From a virus, in the IMG/VR virus record IMGVR_UViG_3300036859_000816, positions 62,001 to 126,000 of that record: a DNA stretch of 64,000 nt, one strand, 5' to 3'. Both the position numbers and the translations under genes were made by a program. This document shows, piece by piece, positions 38,876 to 47,238 of this stretch (its first letter is position 1; each line of letters starts with the position of its first letter). The notes under the pieces are model-generated. The model was not told where the DNA came from. It ran no database searches and was given only the letters and a program-made list of their open reading frames with translations.

Positions 38876-40933
38876 TCATTCTACATCGTTCGCATCATTT
38901 TCCAAGTCCTCACGGCGGGCACTTCCCGGCGAGCCGTTGGTGCCGAAGCGCGCAAAGTACCGATTCAGCATAACACGACAGGCATTCAAATCGCGGTCCC
39001 AGTTGTTGCCGCAGCCGGCGCAAACCTGCACGCGTTCTTCAGGCTTCTCCCAGTCCTTATTTACATAACTACAGATGTGACATTCTTGCGTCGAACTTTC
39101 GCCCTCGGCTTTGCACGCTCGCGATCCGAACGCTTCAACAATGATGGAACGCAGTTCGCTTGGAGCGGCGATGGCTCGGACGCGATTCGTGAATTCGCTC
39201 TCCGGCTCCTCTTCGGGTTTGCATTTGGTCGCGAACTTTCGCAGATCAATATCATCGACGACGGCGACCGCATACTTGTCTGCTAACCGTCGAGCCCATT
39301 TGCGATACAAATCGTGACGATGCGCCAACGTACTGTCTCGCTGATGACTTTCCCATTGATAGAGGTGCTTGTTCTTGTGACGCCACCACTCTAGGTAAAC
39401 CAGTAACTGTTCGGTCTCGTCGGTAATGCCTTGGGATGCGGCCCAGTTCGTTATGTTTGCGTACGCATCGAATAGATCACGACGAGCCTTGAGCCGTCCG
39501 CTCTTCCAACTAGCCCACAGCCGGTTGACGACGTCGCGATCGGGAAACGCTTCCGATACCCAGCGGCCAACAAGGCGTGCGAGCTTGCCATGCTGGCGCC
39601 ACTTCATCATGTACTCCGTGTCTTTCTTCACCCAAGCCGGCACCGAATGCTTCTTCATGAAGTCGGCGAGATTCTTCCGTGCCCGCTCGAAGTGTTCATC
39701 AGCAAAGCCTTGAAGCCTGGAGCATTGTAGGAAACGTTCGCGTAACTCATAGGGCAACGCCAACTCCTGTTCATTGCCCTGATCATCGACGCAGTAGACC
39801 ACGCGAATACCGTGTGGCAAGAGCCGCCAACCAAAGTCGAAGGCTAAGGTTTTCGAGCCCGCCACCGCTGTTTCGTGGAATTGTCCGGATTCGAGAGTGA
39901 GCTGCAACTGGTAGCGCGTTTGCGTACCCACGCGGCTGATCTTGATCCAGGCCCACATCACCGCAGCATCGTCCGGTAAGGGTCGATGCATGAGCACGCG
40001 AAACTCTGCCCAAACCGGCTTACCTGCGTTCGATCCAATTCGGATCCGAACGGTGGTTTCCATGTGCCGCCGCCCTGGTCGATTCTTCTTCCAACCGAGC
40101 ACGATGGTCTTCTTTTTTTGCGTCTTACGGTATCGGACTACGGCTTCAACATCATGCGGAAATGGATCAATCTGGAGCATTTTGCTGCGGCCAGAGATGA
40201 TATCGGCTACAGGTTCGCGATGTAGTTGCACTCCGATGCGGCACGGATCGGTGTAATGACGATGGCGCGGATCCTTCTTGCTCTTTTTCGCCGCTTCGAA
40301 CGCCTGATCGACGAGCAAGTACGTTCCATTGTACAGCCCACTATCGGCGCGCGTACGTTTGATTTGTTCGGTCGTCTCCATTTCGATCTTGGTCTTTGCT
40401 TTCCAGAAGTCCGGCCAGTTCTCCTCCTGGAGCATCTGTGTCAAAACCTCGCGGCGCACCCGTTCCTTGACTCGCGGTCCGGTGCTGCCAGCTGCGTGAC
40501 AAGCGGCTTCAAAGCGTTGCTTAACTTCGTCATCTGCGGGACGAAGTATCTTGCTGATCGTTTGACGCGCGTCTTTGACGTCTTGCCAGGCCTGCTTGTG
40601 CTGCTCTTTTAGTTTGCGCACTGCTGCATTCAAATCAGCGTCGACCACCCGCTTGCGTTTAGCCTTGCGCTGGGATTGAATTTTCTCGCGTGTCTCTTCA
40701 AGCTCTCTGTCGACCGCTTCGTAGGCGAGCTCTAGCGTCTCGAAATTCGGGAACATGGCCGTGCGCAATTCCCGAAAGCGGCGGCGGCGCTCACGCTCGA
40801 TGTCGATGAGATTGTTGTAGTAGTTGTGTGCAGCCTGAATCTGCTCGTTAAATTCAGCAGCACCGGATAGGATCTGTGTGCGACAACGAAAGGGCCAGAT
40901 GCGAGAGGGAACGTTCGATGTTTTGCGTTTCAT
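38876..40933 (-). CDS. cas12m: Cas12m-like (type V-M, formerly V-U1/c2c4) CRISPR effector
   Basis: From MKRKTSNVPSRIWPFRCRTQ the protein is 685 residues. A helical, charged first half is followed by RHYTDPCRIGVQLHR and MHRPLPDDAAVMWAWIKISR, which I can align by memory with the Mycolicibacterium Cas12m2 sequence (RHHRFDGSGTIAVQLQR and VHRWLPADADITGAELVVTR). The C terminus holds split RuvC: LAFDFGWRLLPHG (Asp 366), AVAVVDDIDLRKF (Asp 560 where Cas12 nucleases have Glu), and NNWDRDLNACRVML (Asp 646). A target-nucleic-acid-binding zinc finger lies between (CHIC at 618, CAGC at 638). The FGWR signature, the VDD motif and the paired zinc ribbon favour Cas12m over Cas12j or TnpB. Known Cas12m binds DNA without strong cleavage. 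Size is slightly above the roughly 600 residues usual. Confidence 0.85.
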   Translation of the reverse strand: MKRKTSNVPSRIWPFRCRTQILSGAAEFNEQIQAAHNYYNNLIDIERERRRRFRELRTAMFPNFETLELAYEAVDRELEETREKIQSQRKAKRKRVVDADLNAAVRKLKEQHKQAWQDVKDARQTISKILRPADDEVKQRFEAACHAAGSTGPRVKERVRREVLTQMLQEENWPDFWKAKTKIEMETTEQIKRTRADSGLYNGTYLLVDQAFEAAKKSKKDPRHRHYTDPCRIGVQLHREPVADIISGRSKMLQIDPFPHDVEAVVRYRKTQKKKTIVLGWKKNRPGRRHMETTVRIRIGSNAGKPVWAEFRVLMHRPLPDDAAVMWAWIKISRVGTQTRYQLQLTLESGQFHETAVAGSKTLAFDFGWRLLPHGIRVVYCVDDQGNEQELALPYELRERFLQCSRLQGFADEHFERARKNLADFMKKHSVPAWVKKDTEYMMKWRQHGKLARLVGRWVSEAFPDRDVVNRLWASWKSGRLKARRDLFDAYANITNWAASQGITDETEQLLVYLEWWRHKNKHLYQWESHQRDSTLAHRHDLYRKWARRLADKYAVAVVDDIDLRKFATKCKPEEEPESEFTNRVRAIAAPSELRSIIVEAFGSRACKAEGESSTQECHICSYVNKDWEKPEERVQVCAGCGNNWDRDLNACRVMLNRYFARFGTNGSPGSARREDLENDANDVE

Positions 40934-40972
40934 GGCGTCGGTGTGGCTACAATGAGCCCACAACAACCCAGC

Positions 40973-40990
40973 CGTCAAATATTTTTGACG
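40973..40990 (-). promoter_or_regulatory. Palindrome overlapping a possible -35 box of the effector gene
   Basis: CGTCAAA-TATT-TTTGACG is a perfect 7-base inverted repeat 40 bases before the effector ATG. On the - strand its right arm supplies TTGACG, and 18 bases on lies CATTGT, a weak -10. A repressor bound here would cover the -35. It is unlike the TACCATGGTA sites. Confidence 0.45.
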
Positions 40991-41054
40991 ATCACGCAAC
41001 TTACTCGACTAATTGCCGATATTTGGCCGTACAACCGTGTCGGCACTGAGGCTC

Positions 41055-41837
41055 TCAGAGTGAGATTTTACGACGCGACCAAGCCCAATACGCACCCATG
41101 CCGATGGCTGCGAAAACCGCGCCGCCGAGAATCGGTCCGAGCCAGCGCGCGCGAGCGAACCACGGAGCGAGGTAGGCCTGCCAGATCAGCGGCGCGAGAT
41201 CATGGTGCCCAGCGTGACTGTAGTCATTGCCGGCACCGTCGGCGCTGCCCGGGACCACGTAATCGGCCCAATAGAGGGCACCCATGCGCCACCATCCGCC
41301 GCTCGCTGCCGGCGCTGGTGCCTTGGGCATAACCGACCGCGGACGGCGGCCCGTGGCCGCCTGGACGGCATTCCAGACCGATAGCCAGCTCTTGCGCCCG
41401 GTCAAGTAGTCAGCGCCACCGCTGTTGGATGCCGTGGAGACGAACAGTTTGTCTCCGCGCGCGGCGTCGATGCCCATGGCAACGTACCCGCGTTTGGGCG
41501 GGTCGCTGAAGCCGGAGAACGTAGCATCCGACAGAACCATGGCGCTCAGGCGCGCTCGATCGGCATCGACGGCTGCGAGCTTGTTCAAGAGGCCATGGCC
41601 GGCGCTGTAGGCCGCGAGCGCGATCTGATCGACCTGGTCGAGCTCGACTTTCGCATATGTCCGAACCAACGCCGGCAGAATGCGACCAGTCCCGTCGCGC
41701 AGCTGTTCGGCTAAATTTGAAAAGTAACTCGAGGCCTCGTGCACGATCGGAACAATGCGCACGTCACGGCCGAACCAATTAATCTGCTTGAACGTATCAC
41801 GCAGAATGATCGGTCCGGCGAAGAAAACGAGATCCAC
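41055..41837 (-). CDS. Alpha/beta-hydrolase-like protein with C-terminal membrane anchor
   Basis: The 260-residue protein has IALAAYSAGHGLLNKL, a nucleophile-elbow-like AxSxGxG, preceded by a beta strand. Later His-rich segments (DYSHAGHHDLAP) could give the catalytic His. It ends in one helix, LGPILGGAVFAAIGMGAYWA, with a basic tail. It may be a virion- or membrane-bound esterase. It is the first gene upstream of the effector on the same strand, about 120 bases away. Confidence 0.55.
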   Translation of the reverse strand: MDLVFFAGPIILRDTFKQINWFGRDVRIVPIVHEASSYFSNLAEQLRDGTGRILPALVRTYAKVELDQVDQIALAAYSAGHGLLNKLAAVDADRARLSAMVLSDATFSGFSDPPKRGYVAMGIDAARGDKLFVSTASNSGGADYLTGRKSWLSVWNAVQAATGRRPRSVMPKAPAPAASGGWWRMGALYWADYVVPGSADGAGNDYSHAGHHDLAPLIWQAYLAPWFARARWLGPILGGAVFAAIGMGAYWAWSRRKISL

Positions 41838-41854
41838 GTTTCAACGCAACGGGC

Positions 41855-42592
41855 TCAGAGCTTTCTGATGATGATGTTGACTTCGGGCGTTTCGATGTCT
41901 GCTGTGTCCAAAATATTGCGCGCAACGATGTCGATAAAATCGTTGAACACGAGATCGAACTTCTGGACAACGGTTAGAGCATGAAATGCATCGACGGTAT
42001 CGAATGTCTCGATCTGGCTCGTATTCACATCGGTCGTGTTTCCAGCTAGAGCCCCATTTAGATCGACAGTCATTTCAACGTCTGTCGGAACCACAGGAGC
42101 TGGTTCTTGTCCGGAACTGATGAGTAAGCTCAACGCCGCTGTAACTTCGAACGGTGCGGGTGGTCCCTTGTACGTCATGCGACCGGTATTCACGTCGACG
42201 ATAAACCCCGATGCGGGACTCAGATTGAAGACCGACCATTGACCGGGACTTGCTGATGTTAGGCGCTCCCAACGGTTGGCTGAGAGTATGTCGAACTTTG
42301 GACTGGTCAGAACGTTGGTACCTTGCCAGAATCCCGAGAGCGCACCTGCGCTGGACATCAGAATCCAGCGTCCCGGACCGCCAAGCGGCTGCACAACGAG
42401 CGTACCTAACGGCGCTGCAGTGCTGAGCTTATCGAGCACGTAAAACGATCGGTTTTCGATCACGAAACAGAGCGACCCGTTGGGTAGCTCATTAACGATG
42501 ATGTTCTGCAGACTGTCGCTATCGTTGAAGCCTAGAACGCTTGCGCGTGGTGCGAGCAATCGCAGGGCCGTGTCAGCAAGTCGGTCAGTCAT
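41855..42592 (-). CDS. MTDRLA-family fibre-like protein 1
   Basis: The N-terminal 75 residues carry the family block: MTDRLADTALRLLAPRA, then DSDSLQNIIVNELPNGSLCF, then VVQPLGGPGRWIL. The C-terminal half is a beta-rich domain (EMTVDLNGALAGNTTD, VNIIIRK). Four more intact copies and one broken copy lie in this window. The plan, a conserved N terminus with divergent C-terminal beta domains, suits fibres or tailspikes attached by a common base. Confidence 0.65.
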   Translation of the reverse strand: MTDRLADTALRLLAPRASVLGFNDSDSLQNIIVNELPNGSLCFVIENRSFYVLDKLSTAAPLGTLVVQPLGGPGRWILMSSAGALSGFWQGTNVLTSPKFDILSANRWERLTSASPGQWSVFNLSPASGFIVDVNTGRMTYKGPPAPFEVTAALSLLISSGQEPAPVVPTDVEMTVDLNGALAGNTTDVNTSQIETFDTVDAFHALTVVQKFDLVFNDFIDIVARNILDTADIETPEVNIIIRKL

Positions 42593-42637
42593 GAATTTAG
42601 CTCCAATCGATCAGTCACAGCATGCTTTCAGAGTCGT

Positions 42638-43402
42638 TTACTCGAACGGTGTGGCGACGAGATGCAAACGGGTTACAACCATGGATTCGGATACTGGCTC
42701 GAGTCCGAGATCGGAATTAGTGATGACCGGACGAACCACGTCACCAGCAGTCAAAATTACCGACCGAGCGGCTGCCAGCGATTGAAACGGAGCAATGTTC
42801 GTTTCCACTGCTTCGGTACCATCATTGTTTGTCGTAAAGAGACGGTCGTGTACTCCACCGGTAAATAGGTCAGATGTGAGTCCGAGTTGGAAAAGGCTCG
42901 AAGTGTTGAGCTCCATACTGACGTACGATTGCAGCAGATAGCGGCGCGTGGGACCGAGATATGTGAGCGTTCCTTGGAATTGATCCAAGCTAAAAACGGG
43001 TGCAAAGACACCGGCGTAAATAACCGTCGGCGGCTGCGATGTTGGTCCTGCTACCCAAGTCTCAGCTGGGGACGGAGCAGCAACCGCCAGCGACGGTCCC
43101 GCGAAGTTCGTCGCAATGAGAAACACCTCGGCTGACAGTTGCGCCTGCGATGAGCCAGACGCGAGCAAGATCCAACGACCTGGCCCGCCAAGCGGAATGA
43201 TTACTACGCCAAGAACTGCGGCGGAGCTGTTGTCGAGCTTGTCGAGCCGATAGAGGCCCTCGGTTGAATTGACCCAACAGAGCGCACCATTCGGCAGCTC
43301 GTCGGTGATGACGTTTTGCAGGCTGTCGTGATCGCCAAAGCCTTCGGCGTTCGCGCGTGGCGCGAGAAGTCGAAGGTCACCGTCAGCAAGTCGGTCGGTC
43401 AT
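42638..43402 (-). CDS. MTDRLA-family fibre-like protein 2
   Basis: The same N-terminal block (MTDRLADGDLRLLAPRA, DHDSLQNVITDELPNGALCW, IIPLGGPGRWIL) is followed by a different beta-rich half that includes a Thr/Tyr-rich stretch and the same terminal LVATPFE as copy 3. It is an independent module on the shared base. Confidence 0.65.
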   Translation of the reverse strand: MTDRLADGDLRLLAPRANAEGFGDHDSLQNVITDELPNGALCWVNSTEGLYRLDKLDNSSAAVLGVVIIPLGGPGRWILLASGSSQAQLSAEVFLIATNFAGPSLAVAAPSPAETWVAGPTSQPPTVIYAGVFAPVFSLDQFQGTLTYLGPTRRYLLQSYVSMELNTSSLFQLGLTSDLFTGGVHDRLFTTNNDGTEAVETNIAPFQSLAAARSVILTAGDVVRPVITNSDLGLEPVSESMVVTRLHLVATPFE

Positions 43403-43418
43403 GACAAATTCCTCACTT

Positions 43419-43620
43419 TTACATTACGGCGGTAACGATGTAATCAGTCGAAGCCTTGATCAGGATGTAATACGATTCAAATTCGGTGACGTAAACATAA
43501 GCATCCGTCATTCAGCGGATCGGTGATGATGTTCTGCAGACTGTCTCCGTCGCCGAATCCAGTAAGTACGGCTCGCGCGGCGAGGTGACGGTACGCAACA
43601 GCTCCAAGTCTCTCAGTCAT
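43419..43620 (-). pseudogene. Broken MTDRLA-family copy (N-terminal remnant, frameshifted)
   Basis: The start reads MTERLGAVAYRHLAARAVLT and then GFGDGDSLQNIITDPLNDGC, nearly identical to the next gene upstream. A one-base excess in a TTT run shifts the frame, and the first frame stops at 43477. Allowing the shift, it reads CYVTEFESYYILIKASTDYI to a stop at 43419, still without the GPGRW block or C-terminal domain. This is a decayed duplicate or a recombination by-product. Confidence 0.65.
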
Positions 43621-43646
43621 GGTTCAAATCCTCACGGTCGAGCGGT

Positions 43647-44387
43647 TTATTCGAATGGTGTCACAACCAAATGCTGACCGTTCACTTCGATGCCGCCATC
43701 TGGGTCAGCTTCGTTCTGGTTTTGGTATGCAACTTGAATCGTATCTAGGTCGCTCAGCAGAATTATTCGCTCCGCGGCCAGAACAAAAAGATTCGCGGTG
43801 CCCGTTGCGCTGATCAAGGCTTGTTCGGCAAATGGCTGATCACTGCCGATTCGATCACCGCTGACGTCTGCCGTTATTCCAATGTCGTCACCATTGGGCG
43901 CTGCGAGATTCGCGGAAACCTCGATTTCGAACAACCGCGGCGGTCCGTGATACGTCAGCACGCCGCTCGACAAGTCAGCGGTGAATATTCCGTTGGCTGG
44001 TAACGTGGCCGAGTATGCAACGGGAGGCGGCGGGAAAATGTTACCGGCTGTCCAGGTTCCAACCGGTGCGGACGGTACAACCGGATTTCCCCAGGCAACA
44101 ACGTTCAACAATGTCTCAGCGGAGAACTGCGTTGCAAACGATCCAGCGAAGACCAGAATCCAGCGTCCCGGGCCCGCGAGCGGTTGAACGATGAAACCGG
44201 CGACGGGTGCGGCCGTGGAACGCCGATCGAGCAAGTAATATGCTTTCTCAACGACGACGTAACAGAGACACCCGTCGTTGAGCGGGTTGGTGATGATGTT
44301 TTGCAGGCTATCGCCGTCGCCGGTTCCGTTGAGGACGGCTCGTGCACCCAAATGACGGTACGCAACAGCTCCAAGTCTCTCGGTCAC
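43647..44387 (-). CDS. MTDRLA-family fibre-like protein 3 (GTG start)
   Basis: The start is the GTG of VTERLGAVAYRHLGARAVLN, aligned with the broken copy downstream. GDSLQNIITNPLNDGCLCYV and IVQPLAGPGRWILVF follow. The second half is a beta-rich domain ending GQHLVVTPFE. An ATG far upstream gives a non-homologous extension and is rejected. Confidence 0.65.
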   Translation of the reverse strand: MTERLGAVAYRHLGARAVLNGTGDGDSLQNIITNPLNDGCLCYVVVEKAYYLLDRRSTAAPVAGFIVQPLAGPGRWILVFAGSFATQFSAETLLNVVAWGNPVVPSAPVGTWTAGNIFPPPPVAYSATLPANGIFTADLSSGVLTYHGPPRLFEIEVSANLAAPNGDDIGITADVSGDRIGSDQPFAEQALISATGTANLFVLAAERIILLSDLDTIQVAYQNQNEADPDGGIEVNGQHLVVTPFE

Positions 44388-44494
44388 GGCGTATGGTGGG
44401 CCTTTCTCGGGACTTTTTTGTTGTCCGTTGGCGCCATCATTGATGGTCGCCCGCGTGCTGTCAAAAAAATCGCTTCTTTTCGTCTCGAGGCGGC

Positions 44495-44713
44495 CTACCG
44501 CACCCGTTCCCAGCGCATACTCGCCTGGCAATCCACGCGTTCCCAGCGCTGTTGGGTCACACAGTCGGCCATAAATTTGTCGGTCTTCATGTGGCTGACG
44601 AAGTAGCCCTGGGCCTCGCGTTGCGTCCGACCGTAGAAGGTGTGTTGCACGACCGGATAGTCCGTGCCCGCGCCGGCAGGTTCGTAAATGTCAACGATCA
44701 ATTTCCAGAGCAT
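44495..44713 (-). CDS. Hypothetical small protein coupled to the M15 peptidase gene
   Basis: From MLWKLIVDIYEPAGAGTDYP the 72-residue protein reads YGRTQREAQGYFVSHMKTDK, a pattern I have seen in small phage proteins of unknown role. Its ATG overlaps the peptidase stop. The 107 bases beyond it, up to fibre protein 3, show no gene. Confidence 0.55.
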   Translation of the reverse strand: MLWKLIVDIYEPAGAGTDYPVVQHTFYGRTQREAQGYFVSHMKTDKFMADCVTQQRWERVDCQASMRWERVR

Positions 44714-45279
44714 CAGCTTTGCCTCCGACGTTGCCAGGCCTGCCACCCAGCGTAACCAATTGCCGCGACCGATCCCGTCACCGCGGCACCGATCAGAGCC
44801 GCGCGACCAAACGGCATGGATGTTTGAATGCTGGCCTCGATCTCCGAGCAGTAAACCGAACTGGGGCAGACTTGTTCGATCGTCAGTCCTGGATGCCACT
44901 CGAAGTGGCCGATATCGGGAAATCCTGGAAAGTAGCCGCCCCATTTCCCGCCCATGGCTTGCCACATGTCGCCGGCAGTGCGGTACGCATTCTGTGGTTG
45001 CATCTTGCCGGCGCTGTCGATTGGATCAACGTCAACGGCGCGACCGAGCACATGCCAGGACAAGCAGCCGCTTGCATAGGTGACGATGTCGCCGCCCGCG
45101 GTCCGGCCTTGGGCATAGATGGTGTTCTGCTCAGTGCACGTCCGCCGACCGCCTTGACGCCGGATCTGTAAGTGCAAGCCCGTCGCCGCACCGAAACGTG
45201 CCGCCAAATCTTGCATGCGCCCGCGGGTTTCCCATTGGAGTCCGGGCAGCAAATTGTGCGGGTCGTAGAGCGTCACCAC
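44713..45279 (-). CDS. M15/VanY-like peptidase with C-terminal membrane anchor (endolysin-like)
   Basis: From GTG 45279 the 188-residue protein has SWHVLGRAVDVDP (zinc His and Asp of the S-x-H-x3-G-x-A-x-D motif) and WGGYFPGFPDIGHFEW (D-x2-HFE with the second His), the M15 D,D- or L,D-peptidase core of many endolysins. A helix reading LIGAAVTGSVAAIGYAGWQA and a QRRRQS tail follow, unlike a free endolysin. It is probably a virion- or membrane-tethered peptidoglycan peptidase. The frame extends far upstream antisense to another gene; that part is a shadow. Confidence 0.75.
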   Translation of the reverse strand: MVTLYDPHNLLPGLQWETRGRMQDLAARFGAATGLHLQIRRQGGRRTCTEQNTIYAQGRTAGGDIVTYASGCLSWHVLGRAVDVDPIDSAGKMQPQNAYRTAGDMWQAMGGKWGGYFPGFPDIGHFEWHPGLTIEQVCPSSVYCSEIEASIQTSMPFGRAALIGAAVTGSVAAIGYAGWQAWQRRRQS

Positions 45280-45324
45280 CCGAAAAATAGCATTGACCGG
45301 CCGATCAGCGGTACTTTTGCCGTC

Positions 45325-46365
45325 ATGCCCGGTCTGGACGACGACACCCTCATCCAACTCTTGCAGATGACAGCCGAATCGATGGAAGTCGATCCGGAGG
45401 GCGTTGAGATCACGGACGAGCTCGAGGACGAGGTCGAAGCCTACGAAGCCGCACTGCAAGACGCTCTTGAGCTGGTGGCCAAAGGGTTTCCGCCAAGTAG
45501 TGACGTCACAGCCGAGGATCTCTGGGATGCCGAGGCGTCCTATTTGGTGCTCATGACCTTGCGCGGCGAAGGCGTGGGCATCTGGGACGGCAGCTGGGAC
45601 GAGTTTTTCGATGAACGCGAGATCGAAGACGTTGAGCGTTTGCTCAAAAGCAAGCTGCGGTCCTTTGCCGACGAGTCTGGTGGCGGCAGCTTGAACGAAG
45701 CACTCATGAATGCCGTGGACGATACGGCTGGCGATGCGGGAGATGAAGACGAGGACGAGGAACCTGAGGAGGACGAAGGCGAAGAAGACGACGAGGAATA
45801 CGAGTCGAACAAGAAGCTGCCGCTCAGGCGTAATGCTATTGACCATAAAACTACGCCGCCAGAGGGTTTTGAGGTGTTTCGGGATCCGAGCGATGGTTGG
45901 AGATTTCGATCCATAGACGATCGCGACTTTCAAAGCCTCGGTTACACAACGCGCAAAGCTGCGTCTTTAGCGGCTTGGCGTCACGTTCAACGTCATAGAG
46001 AGCCTCGGGAGTACGAGTCGAACAAGAAACTGCCGCTGCGGCGCAACGCGCCGACTGAGCTCGCTCTCAACGCACGTAGAGCTAAGTACATCTACCGAGT
46101 GCGCGGCACAGCGGGCGCGTACGCCGACCGGGATCGAGATTTTCGACATGGTCGTCACACCGTTTACATGGATGTCTCCTCTGAGGATGAGGCACGCGAA
46201 GCGGCAGAAAACTTCATGCAAAGTGAGCGTCCGCAAGGTCGCGAGGCGCGCGTGTGGATCGAGGAAACAACGCCGCGTACGGGCGAATTTTCTCAAGTCG
46301 CCAAATGGATCGACGGCGGACGTGGCGAGTGGAAACTCGACTATGACCGCAAACCTACTGCATAA
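45325..46365 (+). CDS. Modular acidic protein with duplicated YESNKKLPLRRNA linker
   Basis: The 346-residue protein has an N-terminal helical acidic domain, a Glu/Asp run (about residues 140-165), then YESNKKLPLRRNA. Next is module B (PPEGFEVFRDPSDGWRFRSI then GYTTRKAASLAAWRHVQ), a second YESNKKLPLRRNA, and a C-terminal alpha/beta domain. Module B recurs near the C terminus of the protein at 52428. The two identical peptides bracket module B and look like processing sites or hinges. Probably a virion or internal protein. Confidence 0.6.
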   Translation: MPGLDDDTLIQLLQMTAESMEVDPEGVEITDELEDEVEAYEAALQDALELVAKGFPPSSDVTAEDLWDAEASYLVLMTLRGEGVGIWDGSWDEFFDEREIEDVERLLKSKLRSFADESGGGSLNEALMNAVDDTAGDAGDEDEDEEPEEDEGEEDDEEYESNKKLPLRRNAIDHKTTPPEGFEVFRDPSDGWRFRSIDDRDFQSLGYTTRKAASLAAWRHVQRHREPREYESNKKLPLRRNAPTELALNARRAKYIYRVRGTAGAYADRDRDFRHGRHTVYMDVSSEDEAREAAENFMQSERPQGREARVWIEETTPRTGEFSQVAKWIDGGRGEWKLDYDRKPTA

Positions 46366-46378
46366 CTAAGGCTTAGAT

Positions 46379-46810
46379 ATGTCACGCCGCGAGCTCAGCA
46401 CCGCCATCCACGACCAAATCGATGACCTGTTCGTCGACGATGAGCACGGTCAGCTCGATGAAGCGCCCCACATTCGACTCGTGCTCATCCGCGACGGCGA
46501 GCAGATCGTAGACAACCTAGACGATACCGATCTGGATGACACCGACATTCGTTACCTCGAGAGCTGCCGCGGCGGTGTCATTGTGACGATACTGCGCGAT
46601 GGAACGTACAGCATTCGGTACTTCACTGATGAGGACGCGCTCGAAGATCAGTGGTCCGATATGTGCGAAGACGTCGATGGTGGCGCCGCGCCCATGACCG
46701 TCCGGTCGCTCGACGCTGAAGAAGAAGGCGACGAAGGCGCTGGCGAGCGGGAAGACGAAGACGAAGAAGACGAAGAAGACGATGATGATTTGGACGACGA
46801 AGAGGAGTAA
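46379..46810 (+). CDS. Protein with strongly acidic C-terminal tail
   Basis: The 143-residue protein has an alpha/beta body (IRLVLIRDGEQIVDNLDD) and ends in an almost uninterrupted Asp/Glu tail ending DDDDLDDEEE. Acidic tails are common in DNA mimics and in capsid scaffolding or assembly factors. One CRISPR spacer encodes a very similar acidic end. Confidence 0.6.
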   Translation: MSRRELSTAIHDQIDDLFVDDEHGQLDEAPHIRLVLIRDGEQIVDNLDDTDLDDTDIRYLESCRGGVIVTILRDGTYSIRYFTDEDALEDQWSDMCEDVDGGAAPMTVRSLDAEEEGDEGAGEREDEDEEDEEDDDDLDDEEE

Positions 46811-46812
46811 GC

Positions 46813-47235
46813 ATGCCACGCCGTAAACACCGTAAGAATGCTGAGCAACCCACTGAGCGCGATGTCCAAGACGCAGTCGCTGTCATTACGCGCGACTACT
46901 ACGGGGACGTCGCAAGCGTTGGAGACGAACTGATTCAAGGCATCAAAGACGGCGAGATCGCCAGTCCCGACGACTTTCATGATGCTCTACACGATGCCAT
47001 CGATGGCACACAGCGCGTGATTTACACCTGGCAAGCGCGACTCGGTGTGCTCGTGAGCGAAAACCATGACGCTTACTTCGAAGAAGGTCTTGGTCCGCTA
47101 GATTGCAGTGAGAGCGTTCCTTGGGAACAGCTCATGTTCGCAGCTATGGAGCGCGATGTCGTCGAGTACATGGATCGCGAGGGTGTCGATCCGAGCGACG
47201 ATGCATCGTACGAAAGCGACGAAGACGAGGACTGA
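46813..47235 (+). CDS. Acidic hypothetical protein
   Basis: The 140-residue protein has a basic first ten residues, a helical body (DDFHDALHDAIDGTQRVIYT) and an acidic end (SYESDEDED). It starts three bases after its neighbour. No motif. Confidence 0.55.
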   Translation: MPRRKHRKNAEQPTERDVQDAVAVITRDYYGDVASVGDELIQGIKDGEIASPDDFHDALHDAIDGTQRVIYTWQARLGVLVSENHDAYFEEGLGPLDCSESVPWEQLMFAAMERDVVEYMDREGVDPSDDASYESDEDED

Positions 47236-47238
47236 ACG

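Noticed and set aside
38876-40933. Effector as a TnpB or IS200/IS605 transposon nuclease
   Set aside because: No TnpA partner, no transposon ends and no omegaRNA-like region; the protein is larger than TnpB, lies beside CRISPR arrays with a matching guide orientation, and resembles Cas12m in several separate blocks.
38876-40933. Effector as CasPhi (Cas12j) or Cas-lambda
   Set aside because: Size and phage context fit, and the guide repeat also ends in GAC, but the FGWR and VDD motifs, the RHH(Y/F)-IxVQL block and the paired zinc ribbon fit Cas12m better.
35041-41054. cas1, cas2, cas4 or a tracrRNA near the effector
   Set aside because: All frames around the arrays were read and none resembles adaptation proteins; no anti-repeat outside the arrays was noticed.
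43618-43632. GGTTCAAATCC as a tRNA T-loop
   Set aside because: The flanking bases do not form T, anticodon or acceptor stems, and the sequence lies at the start of the broken fibre copy.
44388-44494. Terminator at the T-run (poly-T on the - strand near 44465)
   Set aside because: The run of seven T has no stable hairpin immediately before it.
45280-45933. N-terminal extension of the M15 peptidase frame
   Set aside because: It is antisense to the well-supported acidic protein gene, has poor composition, and the peptidase domain is complete without it.
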